Shown: positions 23,313 through 31,203 of the stretch, one piece after another
Position numbering within the stretch: the stretch's first letter is position 1
Layout of the letters: the number at the start of each line of letters is the position of its first letter
Assembly: GCA_910589045.1 (NCBI GenBank)
Contig: CAJUSH010000030.1
Coordinates: forward strand, 1-42,453
Direction of reading: 5' to 3'
DNA length: 42,453 bases
Origin: an uncultured Eubacterium sp.
Lineage (GTDB): Bacteria > Bacillota_A > Clostridia > Lachnospirales > Lachnospiraceae
The notes under the pieces: generated by a model
Told to the model about the DNA's origin: nothing
Database searches by the model: none
Seen by the model: the letters and a program-made list of their open reading frames with translations, nothing else
Position numbers and translations under genes: made by a program

Positions 23313-25160
23313 ATGAGAGAAACGGTTTTAAAGAGAAACCTGACAACATACATCGGACTGGCAGCAACTCTGTTGCTGCTTGGTCTGTTTTTCTACTGGG
23401 ATCTGAGCCATGCATTGACGGTGCATGCGTTTTCGGATACGGAGCCGGTACAGGGAACGGTTCGTTTCGAGGAAAACGAGATTGAGGGCGGTTACACCGT
23501 CCCGGATTCTGATACGGGTATCATTCTGTATTACCAGATCTTTGGAAATAAGGAAAACCATGAGGTTTATATCAGTAACTATTCCTATTCGGGTAATAAT
23601 CCGGTTGTGCTGCATCTGCCCAGCTTTATCCGTCACGGCGAGGAGCAGGATCCCTATACGGTAGTAGGTATCAACGGCGGCGTGTTTAAAAATTTTAATT
23701 ATCTGACCAGCGTTGTTTTTCCGGCAAATGTGGAAAAAACCTATCAGTGGATCGGCGCCGAGGCGTTTATGAACAGCTCCATCAGCGCTAACGGGATTAC
23801 CTTCGGCAGCTCGCTGCGAGAGATCCGTGACCGTGCCTTTTACGGCTGCTCACAGCTTTCCAGCGTCTACATCGGGCCGAATGTGACCACCATCGGAAAC
23901 GGTGTTTTTGCGAGCTGTGCACAGCTGACGGCGATTACCGTGGACGGCGGAAACCGCAGCTATTACGGGGAAAACGGCGTGCTTTATTCAAGGGATAAGA
24001 CGCAGCTCATCCAGTGGCCGGCGGGCCTGACGGTAGGAAATTCCATCGACGGGAACTGCACGATCGGCTCGCTGGAATCTCCGGTACGCATTATCTGTGC
24101 ACGCGCTTTCGAGGGCTGTACGCTTTTGTATCGGATCAATGATATCTATTCCACGGTGACGACGATCGGTGAGCGTGCCTTTTACGGCTGTACGGGGCTG
24201 ACCTACGCAAAGATTCCGGGCACGGTGCAGACCATCGAGGCGGATGCCTTTGCAAACTGCGGGCCGGGCCTGGTGATCGAGTGCGACAAGGGGAGCGCGG
24301 CGGAGCGCTATGCCATGAGCCACGGCATCGCGACCTCGGTAACCTGTACGGTCAATTTCTATGACGGTGCATCGCTCGTTAAGACGGAGGCAGTTCCCCT
24401 CGGCGGCTCTGCATCGGCTCCGATTTTGAACGAGCGCGCCGGATATACCCTTACCTGGGATAAGGATTATACGAATGTCCAGCAGAATCTGAATGTCTAC
24501 GCTTCCTGGAAGCAGAATTTTACCGTGACCTTTAAGGATGCCTACAGCGGACAGGTGATGCAGGTGACATCTTATTTCGGCGGCAGTGTTACGCCTCCGA
24601 GCTGGACGCGCGAGGGCTATGTGCTGGGCTGGGATACGACAGCCTACACCTATGTGACGAAGGACCTGACGGTGAACGCAGTCTGGCTGGTATCCATGAC
24701 AGAGGGAACCATTGAGGCGGAGAAGCCGAAGCTGGGGGATACACGCACGATTAACTACATTACCTATCAGGTGACGCGCATTACGGCATCGGATGCCCGC
24801 GTAAAAGCGGTAAATATTACAAAAAGAACCTTGACAACGCTTGTGATACCGGATACGATTACCTTTGGCGGAGTGACCTTCAAGGTGACGAACGTGGGTG
24901 TCAATGCGTTCCGTGACATGCCAAGCCTTTCAAGGCTTGAGATCGGAAAGCATGTGATGAAAATCAACCGGGCTGCATTTTACAACTGCCCGAAGCTAAA
25001 GACGATCGTTATCCATTCCAAGAAGCTGAGCAATGTATCGGAGAAAGCATTTACAAAGACTCATGTAAATGTGCGGGTGAATGTACCGAATGCTTACATC
25101 AGTAAATATAAGAGGCTGCTGATGGACGGCGGTCTGAGCAGCTACGCCAAGGTTTTTTGA
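23313..25160 (+). CDS. Second BspA-type LRR protein with InlB-type repeats
   Basis: This 615-residue protein has the same domain order as its upstream neighbour. An N-terminal hydrophobic segment (about 13-30, signal peptide or anchor) is followed by LRR_5 repeats (about 110-330, with AFYGCSQLSSVYI and AFYGCTGLTYAKIPGTV). Two InlB-type repeats (about 345-455: VNFYDGASLVKTEAVPLGG and VTFKDAYSGQ) and a C-terminal LRR block complete it. The ATG at 23313 follows GGGAGG. The two genes look like a tandem duplication that has diverged. Small membrane-protein genes follow at 25177 and 25306, all in one direction with short gaps, suggesting one operon. Confidence 0.88.
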   Translation: MRETVLKRNLTTYIGLAATLLLLGLFFYWDLSHALTVHAFSDTEPVQGTVRFEENEIEGGYTVPDSDTGIILYYQIFGNKENHEVYISNYSYSGNNPVVLHLPSFIRHGEEQDPYTVVGINGGVFKNFNYLTSVVFPANVEKTYQWIGAEAFMNSSISANGITFGSSLREIRDRAFYGCSQLSSVYIGPNVTTIGNGVFASCAQLTAITVDGGNRSYYGENGVLYSRDKTQLIQWPAGLTVGNSIDGNCTIGSLESPVRIICARAFEGCTLLYRINDIYSTVTTIGERAFYGCTGLTYAKIPGTVQTIEADAFANCGPGLVIECDKGSAAERYAMSHGIATSVTCTVNFYDGASLVKTEAVPLGGSASAPILNERAGYTLTWDKDYTNVQQNLNVYASWKQNFTVTFKDAYSGQVMQVTSYFGGSVTPPSWTREGYVLGWDTTAYTYVTKDLTVNAVWLVSMTEGTIEAEKPKLGDTRTINYITYQVTRITASDARVKAVNITKRTLTTLVIPDTITFGGVTFKVTNVGVNAFRDMPSLSRLEIGKHVMKINRAAFYNCPKLKTIVIHSKKLSNVSEKAFTKTHVNVRVNVPNAYISKYKRLLMDGGLSSYAKVF

Positions 25161-25176
25161 TAAGGAGAAAAGACAC

Positions 25177-25305
25177 ATGAATATCATGACAATTTTTGCG
25201 GGAATTGTACTGTTAGTAATCATTGTGGTCGTGATTATAGCGGCGACGGTGGCGGGAAGCACTGCGGCAGCAGTTGCGGACGAGGAAGATGGCGAGGACG
25301 ATTAA
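25177..25305 (+). CDS. Small single-pass membrane protein (42 aa)
   Basis: The 42-codon frame encodes a strongly hydrophobic helix (residues 5-23, TIFAGIVLLVIIVVVIIAA), a short Ala-rich stretch and an acidic tail ending DEEDGEDD. AAGGAGA at 25162-25168 lies 8 bases before the ATG, and the stop codon abuts the next ATG (TAAATG), which supports translation. Composition suggests a membrane microprotein with a cytosolic or outer acidic tail. No family recognised. It may act with the LRR proteins upstream or with the 134-residue membrane protein downstream. Confidence 0.72.
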   Translation: MNIMTIFAGIVLLVIIVVVIIAATVAGSTAAAVADEEDGEDD

Positions 25306-25710
25306 ATGGGTAGTAAGGACAAGAACAAATCCCAGGGCAGGTGGGCAAAATATTTGCTGGTCAGCTACGGGATCCGCCGGGCTTCCTATCTGATCCGTGC
25401 CCTGGCGGGCGCATATCTGGTCTATCTCATGTTCCAGCTTTTTACCGATGCCTCAAACACGGGGGAAGAGCTGACGGTGGTTCTGGCAGCAGCGGGCGTA
25501 CTGATCATGGCGGCAGGCATTTACTTTGTTATTGGCGGTGCCTATGCGCTTTTAAACGGTATATACGCGGAAAATGAGCTGCAGGACGAGCCGGAGCGGA
25601 TCGGACAAAAGGCGGATGCTGCGGATGTGCCGATGTGTGAGGACGGAGTGAACGCTAAGCCGGGAGAGCCGGATGCGGGTGATGCAGGAAGCGTTGAATC
25701 AGAAAGTTAA
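25306..25710 (+). CDS. Small two-helix membrane protein (134 aa)
   Basis: The product has a basic N-terminus, two hydrophobic segments (about 30-47 and 57-84) and an acidic, low-complexity C-terminal tail (about 90-134). No motif identifies it. Its ATG directly follows the stop of the 42-residue gene and has only an internal GAGGA as a binding site, so translation is probably coupled. It is the last gene of the LRR operon, followed by a hairpin at 25741. Confidence 0.7.
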   Translation: MGSKDKNKSQGRWAKYLLVSYGIRRASYLIRALAGAYLVYLMFQLFTDASNTGEELTVVLAAAGVLIMAAGIYFVIGGAYALLNGIYAENELQDEPERIGQKADAADVPMCEDGVNAKPGEPDAGDAGSVESES

Positions 25711-25740
25711 AGTTAAATTTAAAAACCGGAAACAAAACAA

Positions 25741-25766
25741 GAGGGGCTTGTCTTTGGCAGCCCCTC
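25741..25766. terminator. Hairpin between convergent genes
   Basis: GAGGGGCT (25741-25748) pairs perfectly with AGCCCCTC (25759-25766) around a 10-nt loop. It lies between the 134-residue gene and the minus-strand cheC. An A-rich stretch before it gives a T-rich run for the minus strand, so it fits best as the terminator of cheC and may serve both. Confidence 0.65.
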
Positions 25767-25793
25767 GCGTTATTCATACGGAACGGATATGTT

Positions 25794-26417
25794 CTAGCAG
25801 GGTACCCGCAGCCGGTCAAACAGCTTCTGCAGCGAGTCCATGTGCAGGATGAGAATCATGCTGCTCTTTGCCGCGGCGTTTCCCCAGTGCAGGTTTTCGT
25901 CGATGTAGAGTACCTGGCTGCTGATGGCGTCGAAGCGGTTGGATGCGTTTTTCAATACCCGCTCCACGGTATCGATGTAATCTATGGGCGGGGTGATGTT
26001 GATGAACAGGCCGGTGAGCTGCGCCATGGCGTTGACATAGGCAGCGGTTGTGATGTTGCTCGTCTCTTTGACGGCGGAGAGATCCATTTCGTTTACATCG
26101 TCAAGGGTTTTGATTTCCTTGGGATAAAAGGTGTTGATGATCTGAGAAGCAAATTCGCGCTGGACGACATGAAGCATTACACCGTCCAGGTCGCCCTCCA
26201 GACCAAGTGCAAGCCCGATGACCCGACGGTCTTTTCCGCCGAGGTACTGGGAAACGTGCTCGTAGTTGATGAGGCTGATGGACGGAACCTCGATTTGAAT
26301 GTCGGTATTTAACATGGAAGCAAGTGAAGTAGCTGCATGGCCGGAGCCGATGTTGCCGACTTCGCGAAGTGCATCTAATTGTATCGCGTCAAGGTCGCTT
26401 AAATTATTGAATCCCAT
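25794..26417 (-). CDS. cheC: CheC-type CheY-P phosphatase
   Basis: CheC-family proteins dephosphorylate CheY-P and adapt the chemotaxis response. The 207-residue product carries two copies of the active-site pattern. The first is Asp15-x3-Glu19-x2-Asn22 with Pro45 at the expected distance; the second is Ser114-x3-Glu118-x2-Asn121. Both are helices facing the CheY site in known CheC structures. The ATG at 26417 is chosen because GGAG lies 8 bases upstream. It stands alone, away from other chemotaxis genes in this window, and is divergent from valS, with which it shares a promoter region. Confidence 0.88.
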   Translation of the reverse strand: MGFNNLSDLDAIQLDALREVGNIGSGHAATSLASMLNTDIQIEVPSISLINYEHVSQYLGGKDRRVIGLALGLEGDLDGVMLHVVQREFASQIINTFYPKEIKTLDDVNEMDLSAVKETSNITTAAYVNAMAQLTGLFINITPPIDYIDTVERVLKNASNRFDAISSQVLYIDENLHWGNAAAKSSMILILHMDSLQKLFDRLRVPC

Positions 26418-26448
26418 AATGTTGTCTCCTATCATGTGTGTTTACTAT

Positions 26449-26499
26449 ATTATACATATGATTTCTGCCCTTGACAACAACCAAAAATCGATTTAACAT
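26449..26499. promoter_or_regulatory. Divergent promoters of cheC and valS sharing the -35
   Basis: Forward: TTGACA (26471-26476), 17 bp, TAACAT (26494-26499), reading toward valS. Reverse: TTGTCA (complement of 26472-26477), 17 bp, TATAAT (complement of 26449-26454), reading toward cheC. The two -35 boxes overlap by five bases in the 7-bp word TTGACAA, so polymerase cannot occupy both at once. Confidence 0.75.
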
Positions 26500-26545
26500 A
26501 ACATGTGATAGCTTGGGGTACTTTTTACATCCGAGCCGCGCATTT

Positions 26546-26599
26546 GCTGCGGGAGAACCTGATTCAGGCAGCGGTTTGGACCTCGCGCAGCGATTTTTT
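26546..26599 (+). terminator. Attenuator-like terminator in the valS leader
   Basis: GCTGCGGGAG (26546-26555) can pair with CTCGCGCAGC (26582-26591), nine of ten positions, followed by GA and six T residues (26594-26599), all upstream of the valS start. An alternative pairing of GCTGC with GCAGC at 26568-26572 would break this stem. The T-box signature (GGTGGNACCGCG) usual before aminoacyl-tRNA synthetase genes in Bacillota is not present. Confidence 0.5.
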
Positions 26600-26660
26600 G
26601 GACGAATTTACGGATACAAAGCACAAGTGATTATTATATATATTAGGAAAGGACATAGAT

Positions 26661-29309
26661 ATGAGTAAGGAACTTGCCAAGACATATGATCCGAAGGGAA
26701 TTGAGGACCGCCTGTACCAAAAGTGGGAGAACAGCGGTTATTTTCATGCGAGTGTTGACCGCTCCAAAAAGCCGTTCACGATCGTGATGCCGCCGCCGAA
26801 TATTACCGGACAGCTCCACATGGGACATGCGCTGGACAATACGATGCAGGATATTCTGATCCGTTATAAACGGATGCAGGGCTATAATGCGCTCTGGCAG
26901 CCGGGCACGGACCATGCGTCCATCGCCACCGAGGTGCGCGTGATAGAAGCGCTGAAGGAGCAGGGTATCGACAAGGCGGATCTGACACGGGAGGAGTTTC
27001 TGGAGAAGTGCTGGGAGTGGCGAAAGGAGTACGGCGGACGTATCGTAAAGCAGCTGCGCAAGCTTGGCTCATCCGCGGACTGGGAGCGGGAGCGCTTTAC
27101 CATGGACGAGGGCTGTTCCCACGCAGTAGAAGAGGTATTTACAAAATTATATAAGAAGGGCTGGATTTACAAGGGCTCGCGTATCATCAACTGGTGTCCG
27201 GTATGCCGGACCTCTATCTCCGATGCGGAGGTGGAGCACGAGGAGCAGGACGGCTTTTTCTGGCATATTAACTACCCGGTTGCGGGGGAGGAGGGGCGGT
27301 TTGTGGAGATCGCAACGACCCGCCCGGAGACGCTGTTCGGGGATACCGCCGTTGCGGTTCATCCTGCGGACGAACGCTATCAGGATATTATCGGAAAAAT
27401 GCTGCTGCTGCCTGCCACCGACCGGGAGATTCCGGTGATTGCGGACCCTTATGTGGACAAGGAGTTCGGGACCGGCTGTGTAAAGATTACGCCTGCCCAC
27501 GACCCCAACGACTTTGAGGTGGGAAAGCGCCATAATCTTGCGGAGATCGTAGTGATCAATGACGATGCGACGATGAATGAGAAGGCTGGAAAGTATGCGG
27601 GGATGGACCGCTATGAGTGCCGGAAGGCACTGGTTGCGGATCTAAAGGAGCAGGGACTTCTCGTGAAGGTCGTTCCCCATTCCCACAATGTGGGCACGCA
27701 CGACCGCTGCGGCACGACGGTGGAGCCGATGATTAAGCAGCAGTGGTTCGTGAAGATGGACGAGATGATTAAGCCTGCTGTGGAGGGCGTGAAAAACGGT
27801 GAGATCAAGCTGCTTCCCTCCCATATGGATAAGACATACTTTAACTGGACGGACAATATCCGCGACTGGTGCATCAGCCGCCAGCTCTGGTGGGGACACC
27901 GGATTCCGGCGTGGTACTGCGACGACTGCGGTGAGATGGTCGTATCCGCAGAAAACCCCGGTGTATGCGAAAAATGCGGCTGTAAGCATATGACGCAGGA
28001 CCCCGATACACTGGATACCTGGTTTTCCTCCGCGCTGTGGCCCTTCTCGACGCTGGGCTGGCCGGAGAATACCGAGGATCTGGATTATTTTTATCCGAAT
28101 GACGTGCTGGTAACCGGGTACGATATTATTTTCTTCTGGGTCATCCGCATGATCTTCTCCGGCTATGAGCAGATGGGGAAGGCACCCTTCCATACGGTGC
28201 TGTTCCACGGGCTGGTGCGGGATTCTCAGGGACGCAAGATGAGCAAGTCCCTCGGAAACGGCATTGACCCGCTGGAGGTTATTGACAAATACGGCGCGGA
28301 TGCGCTGCGCCTGACGCTCATCACCGGAAATGCACCCGGAAACGACATGCGCTTTTACTGGGAGCGCGTGGAGGCGTCCCGGAATTTTGCGAACAAGGTA
28401 TGGAACGCGTCGCGCTTTATTATGATGAATCTGGAGGGCATGACCATCACGGAGCCGTCCGTGGAGGAGCTGCATACGGCGGATAAGTGGATTCTTTCGC
28501 GTGTGAATACGCTTGCGAAGGATGTGACCGAGAACATGGACCGCTACGAGCTTGGAATCGCCGTGCAGAAGGTACATGATTTTATCTGGGACGAATTTTG
28601 TGACTGGTACATCGAGATTGCAAAGGTACGCACTTATAAGAAGCAGGAGGATGCAGCTTCCGCCAACGCCGCGCTGTGGACGCTGCGGGAGGTGCTCACC
28701 CGGGCGTTAAAGCTGCTGCACCCCTATATGCCCTTTATCACGGAGGAAATTTTCTGCACGCTCCAGAGCGGGGAGGATACGATTATGCTCTCCCGGTGGC
28801 CGCAGTATGACGAGAAATGGAGCTTCCCGCAGGAGGAAGCGGCTGCCTTGCGCTGCAGGGATCTGGTGAAGGCTGTCCGCAATGTCTACACCGAGATGGA
28901 TGTGCCCCCGCAGAGAAAGGCAAAGCTTTTTATCGTATCCGACAGGGAGGACGTGCGGGACATTTTCGATCGTAACCGGGAGGTTTACGTGAATCTGGCG
29001 TTTACAAACGGGATCGAGGTTCAGGCGGACAAGTCGGGAATCGGCGCGGATGCCGTATCGGCGGTCATTCCCGATGCGGTGATCTACCTGCCACTGGAGG
29101 ATCTGGTGGATTTTGAGAAGGAGAAGGAGCGCCTGTTAAAGGAAAAGAGCCGTCTGGAGAAGGAGCTGGAACGCTCACGCAAGATGCTTGGCAACGAGAA
29201 GTTTGTGAGCCGTGCGCCCGCGGCGAAGCTTCAGGAGGAAAAGGATAAGCAGGCAATGTACGAGCAGATGATGGAGCAGGTGCTGGGACGTCTTGCGCAG
29301 ATGAAATAA
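26661..29309 (+). CDS. valS: Valyl-tRNA synthetase
   Basis: ValS charges tRNA-Val with valine and edits misactivated threonine. The 882-residue product has the class I signature HMGH at 53-56 (PPNITGQLHMGHALDN). The CP1 editing domain (about 180-340) includes ATTRPETLFGDTAVAVHP. The KMSKS loop appears as GRKMSKSLGN near residue 530, followed by the anticodon-binding domain and a C-terminal coiled coil (about 805-880, KEKERLLKEKSRLEKELERS). Length is typical. AGGAAAGGA precedes the ATG. The promoter, about 165 bases upstream, is divergent with cheC, and the leader contains an attenuator-like hairpin. Confidence 0.98.
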   Translation: MSKELAKTYDPKGIEDRLYQKWENSGYFHASVDRSKKPFTIVMPPPNITGQLHMGHALDNTMQDILIRYKRMQGYNALWQPGTDHASIATEVRVIEALKEQGIDKADLTREEFLEKCWEWRKEYGGRIVKQLRKLGSSADWERERFTMDEGCSHAVEEVFTKLYKKGWIYKGSRIINWCPVCRTSISDAEVEHEEQDGFFWHINYPVAGEEGRFVEIATTRPETLFGDTAVAVHPADERYQDIIGKMLLLPATDREIPVIADPYVDKEFGTGCVKITPAHDPNDFEVGKRHNLAEIVVINDDATMNEKAGKYAGMDRYECRKALVADLKEQGLLVKVVPHSHNVGTHDRCGTTVEPMIKQQWFVKMDEMIKPAVEGVKNGEIKLLPSHMDKTYFNWTDNIRDWCISRQLWWGHRIPAWYCDDCGEMVVSAENPGVCEKCGCKHMTQDPDTLDTWFSSALWPFSTLGWPENTEDLDYFYPNDVLVTGYDIIFFWVIRMIFSGYEQMGKAPFHTVLFHGLVRDSQGRKMSKSLGNGIDPLEVIDKYGADALRLTLITGNAPGNDMRFYWERVEASRNFANKVWNASRFIMMNLEGMTITEPSVEELHTADKWILSRVNTLAKDVTENMDRYELGIAVQKVHDFIWDEFCDWYIEIAKVRTYKKQEDAASANAALWTLREVLTRALKLLHPYMPFITEEIFCTLQSGEDTIMLSRWPQYDEKWSFPQEEAAALRCRDLVKAVRNVYTEMDVPPQRKAKLFIVSDREDVRDIFDRNREVYVNLAFTNGIEVQADKSGIGADAVSAVIPDAVIYLPLEDLVDFEKEKERLLKEKSRLEKELERSRKMLGNEKFVSRAPAAKLQEEKDKQAMYEQMMEQVLGRLAQMK

Positions 29310-29310
29310 G

Positions 29311-29337
29311 GCTTCCGGTCACGGCATGAACAGTAAC
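29311..29337 (+). repeat. Mini copy of the GTAAC-type repeat after valS
   Basis: CCGGTCACGG, a short spacer and ACAGTAAC repeat the pattern at 17856-17882 (20 of 27 bases match). It starts two bases after the valS stop codon and lies upstream of the next promoter. Confidence 0.4.
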
Positions 29338-29377
29338 ACGACAGCAACAAATAAAAACGAAATAAACGCAAAAAGAT

Positions 29378-29406
29378 TTGCAAAAGTGTGACGGCTATTG
29401 TATACT
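29378..29406 (+). promoter_or_regulatory. Sigma-A promoter of the FapA-family gene
   Basis: TTGCAA (29378-29383), a 17-bp spacer and TATACT (29401-29406) precede the start at 29468 by 61 bases. Confidence 0.72.
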
Positions 29407-29467
29407 AATAAGAGCAATATGCGTTTGTTTTTCAGTTATTAAAAACAGGAAAAAAGGGGGTGTACAC

Positions 29468-30856
29468 ATGTCACTGCCAATGCCGACTGTGAGAGTCACA
29501 GATGATTACATGAAGGCATATATGATGATTCCCACTCCTGCAGCGGGTGAAAAATACACGGTGGAGTATTTGACAGACGTGCTTCACCTCAATCAGGTCA
29601 AAATCGGCATCAATGAGGATATGCTGAAACAGATTGTAAGTGAGAATCTTTTTGACAAAGAGATTTTAGTGGCGGAAGGCGCCGATGCCAAAGACGGTGA
29701 GAGCGGCTGGTTTGAATATTTGTTTGATACAAACCTCTCTGCAAAACCGATCATCCAGGAGGATGGCACGGTTGACTATAAGAACATTAAGATGATTGAG
29801 CTGGTGGAGGAAGGACAGGATATCGCAATTTATCATCCCGCGACACCCGGACAGAACGGCTACAATCTTGCCGCGCAGTTTAAAAACGCGAAAAACGGCA
29901 AGGAGCTTCCCGCATTAAAGGGAACCGGCTTTGAAAAGCTGGAGGATGGCGTTACTTATCGGGCGACTGTGGGCGGAAAGATCACGGAGATGAACAACCG
30001 GGTCAACATTTTCCCGGTGCATGAGCTGTTTGGCGATGTGGATTTAAGTACCGGAAACATCGAGTTCAACGGCGATGTGATCGTTCACGGAAGTGTGACG
30101 GAGGGAATGTCCGTCAAGGCCACAGGGACCATTACGGTGGATAAGGTTGTAGAATCTGCCTACATCGAGGGAAGAAAGGGAATTATCCTGCGGGGCGGCG
30201 TGCTCGGAAAGAACGGCGCAAAGATCCGCTCAAAGGGCCCCATCAGCGCACTCTTTTTTGAGTATGCGGATGTGGAGACGGAGAGCGATATCGAGGCAGA
30301 TTCTTTTCTTGACTGCCGTGTATATGCGGGCGGACGCATTAACCTGACCGGGAAGAAGGGCTGTATCGTCGGCGGCACGACCCATGCGGTCTGCGCGATC
30401 GAGGCGCGGGAGATCGGAAATCAGGTGGGCGCGAATACGGAGGTTTCCGTGGGTGTTCATCAGCACATATTCGGAAAGATGGGCTCCATCGAGCAGGCAA
30501 TGCAGGATGACGAGCGGCAGCTTGAGCGCATTGAGGAGGGGCTGATTCAGTTTGAGGCTATCATGCGTCAGAAGGGTACTTCGTTCCGGAATGACCCGCG
30601 GCGTATGGCGCTCGTGAAAGAGAAGGTGCGCTTATCGGCACTCATTGCAGGCCAGCGCGAGGAGCTGACCGGTCTGCAGAAGGTTGTGGATGCGGCAAAC
30701 GGAGCCTATATCCAGGTTGTGAAGGGTATTTATCCGGGTGTCTGTGTCTGTGTGGATGAGCAGATTATTCAGGTAAAGGAGCCGCAGAAAACCGTGGAAT
30801 TTAAAAAGTATATGGGGCGTGTCGGGATGTTTAACATCGGTTATACGTCCGCATAG
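29468..30856 (+). CDS. FapA family protein (DUF342)
   Basis: The 462-residue protein matches the FapA/DUF342 family, whose members are linked to flagellar assembly or to polymer-like beta-helix scaffolds. The N-terminal half has DIAIYHPATPGQNGYNLAAQ. The centre is a right-handed beta-helix-like run of short glycine-rich turns (VDLSTGNIEFNGDVIVHGSV, EGMSVKATGTITVDKVV, GRKGIILRGGVLGKNGAKI). A coiled-coil region (about 355-430) follows. The ATG at 29468 is chosen for AAGGGGGT just upstream. It has its own promoter and terminator, so it is a single-gene unit. Exact function is unknown. Confidence 0.85.
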   Translation: MSLPMPTVRVTDDYMKAYMMIPTPAAGEKYTVEYLTDVLHLNQVKIGINEDMLKQIVSENLFDKEILVAEGADAKDGESGWFEYLFDTNLSAKPIIQEDGTVDYKNIKMIELVEEGQDIAIYHPATPGQNGYNLAAQFKNAKNGKELPALKGTGFEKLEDGVTYRATVGGKITEMNNRVNIFPVHELFGDVDLSTGNIEFNGDVIVHGSVTEGMSVKATGTITVDKVVESAYIEGRKGIILRGGVLGKNGAKIRSKGPISALFFEYADVETESDIEADSFLDCRVYAGGRINLTGKKGCIVGGTTHAVCAIEAREIGNQVGANTEVSVGVHQHIFGKMGSIEQAMQDDERQLERIEEGLIQFEAIMRQKGTSFRNDPRRMALVKEKVRLSALIAGQREELTGLQKVVDAANGAYIQVVKGIYPGVCVCVDEQIIQVKEPQKTVEFKKYMGRVGMFNIGYTSA

Positions 30857-30931
30857 GCGAATTTGTTCCACAAATGTCGCAATCTGCGACGGAAAATTTG
30901 AAATTATAGGGGAAACACCCTTGCAAGGAAC

Positions 30932-30977
30932 CATCACTCTGGTATATGATAAGTCAGAACCGGAGTGATGTTTTTTT
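30932..30977 (+). terminator. Intrinsic terminator after the FapA-family gene
   Basis: CATCACTCTGG (30932-30942) pairs with CCGGAGTGATG (30960-30970) with one G-T pair, around a 17-nt loop, followed by seven T residues (30971-30977). Confidence 0.9.
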
Positions 30978-31061
30978 CATTAGAATAATACGCCTGTGAA
31001 GGAAAGGCTCTTCGGACAGTGACGCGCACTTTTGTTCTTGTATGAATATATGGAGGAAAGC

Positions 31062-31202
31062 ATGATCAATTTTGAAGAGGAATTAAAGCATTTTCAGCCA
31101 AGCGGAGAGATCGAGGATGCGGAGAGTGAAATTTATGAGCACGATATCACGGACATGACGGATATTATGCAGCAGATGATGAGTGAGCTGAAGAGGAAAT
31201 AA
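31062..31202 (+). CDS. Small acidic protein (46 aa)
   Basis: The 46-codon frame encodes a soluble, acidic, probably helical peptide (MINFEEELKHFQPSGEIEDA at its start, a Met-rich DITDMTDIMQQMMSELKRK at its end). TGGAGGAAAG lies directly upstream and the stop codon is one base before the ATG of the zinc-ribbon/TPR gene, so translation is likely coupled. No known family. The position suggests a partner or regulator of the next protein. Confidence 0.7.
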   Translation: MINFEEELKHFQPSGEIEDAESEIYEHDITDMTDIMQQMMSELKRK

Positions 31203-31203
31203 A

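Noticed and set aside
26506..26660. T-box riboswitch upstream of valS
   Set aside because: No GGTGGNACCGCG signature or specifier loop is visible, and the leader before the terminator stem is only about 40 nt.
26471..26668. Small open frame upstream of and overlapping valS as a leader peptide
   Set aside because: It would start at TTG within the promoter -35 box, has no ribosome binding site and shows no run of valine codons.
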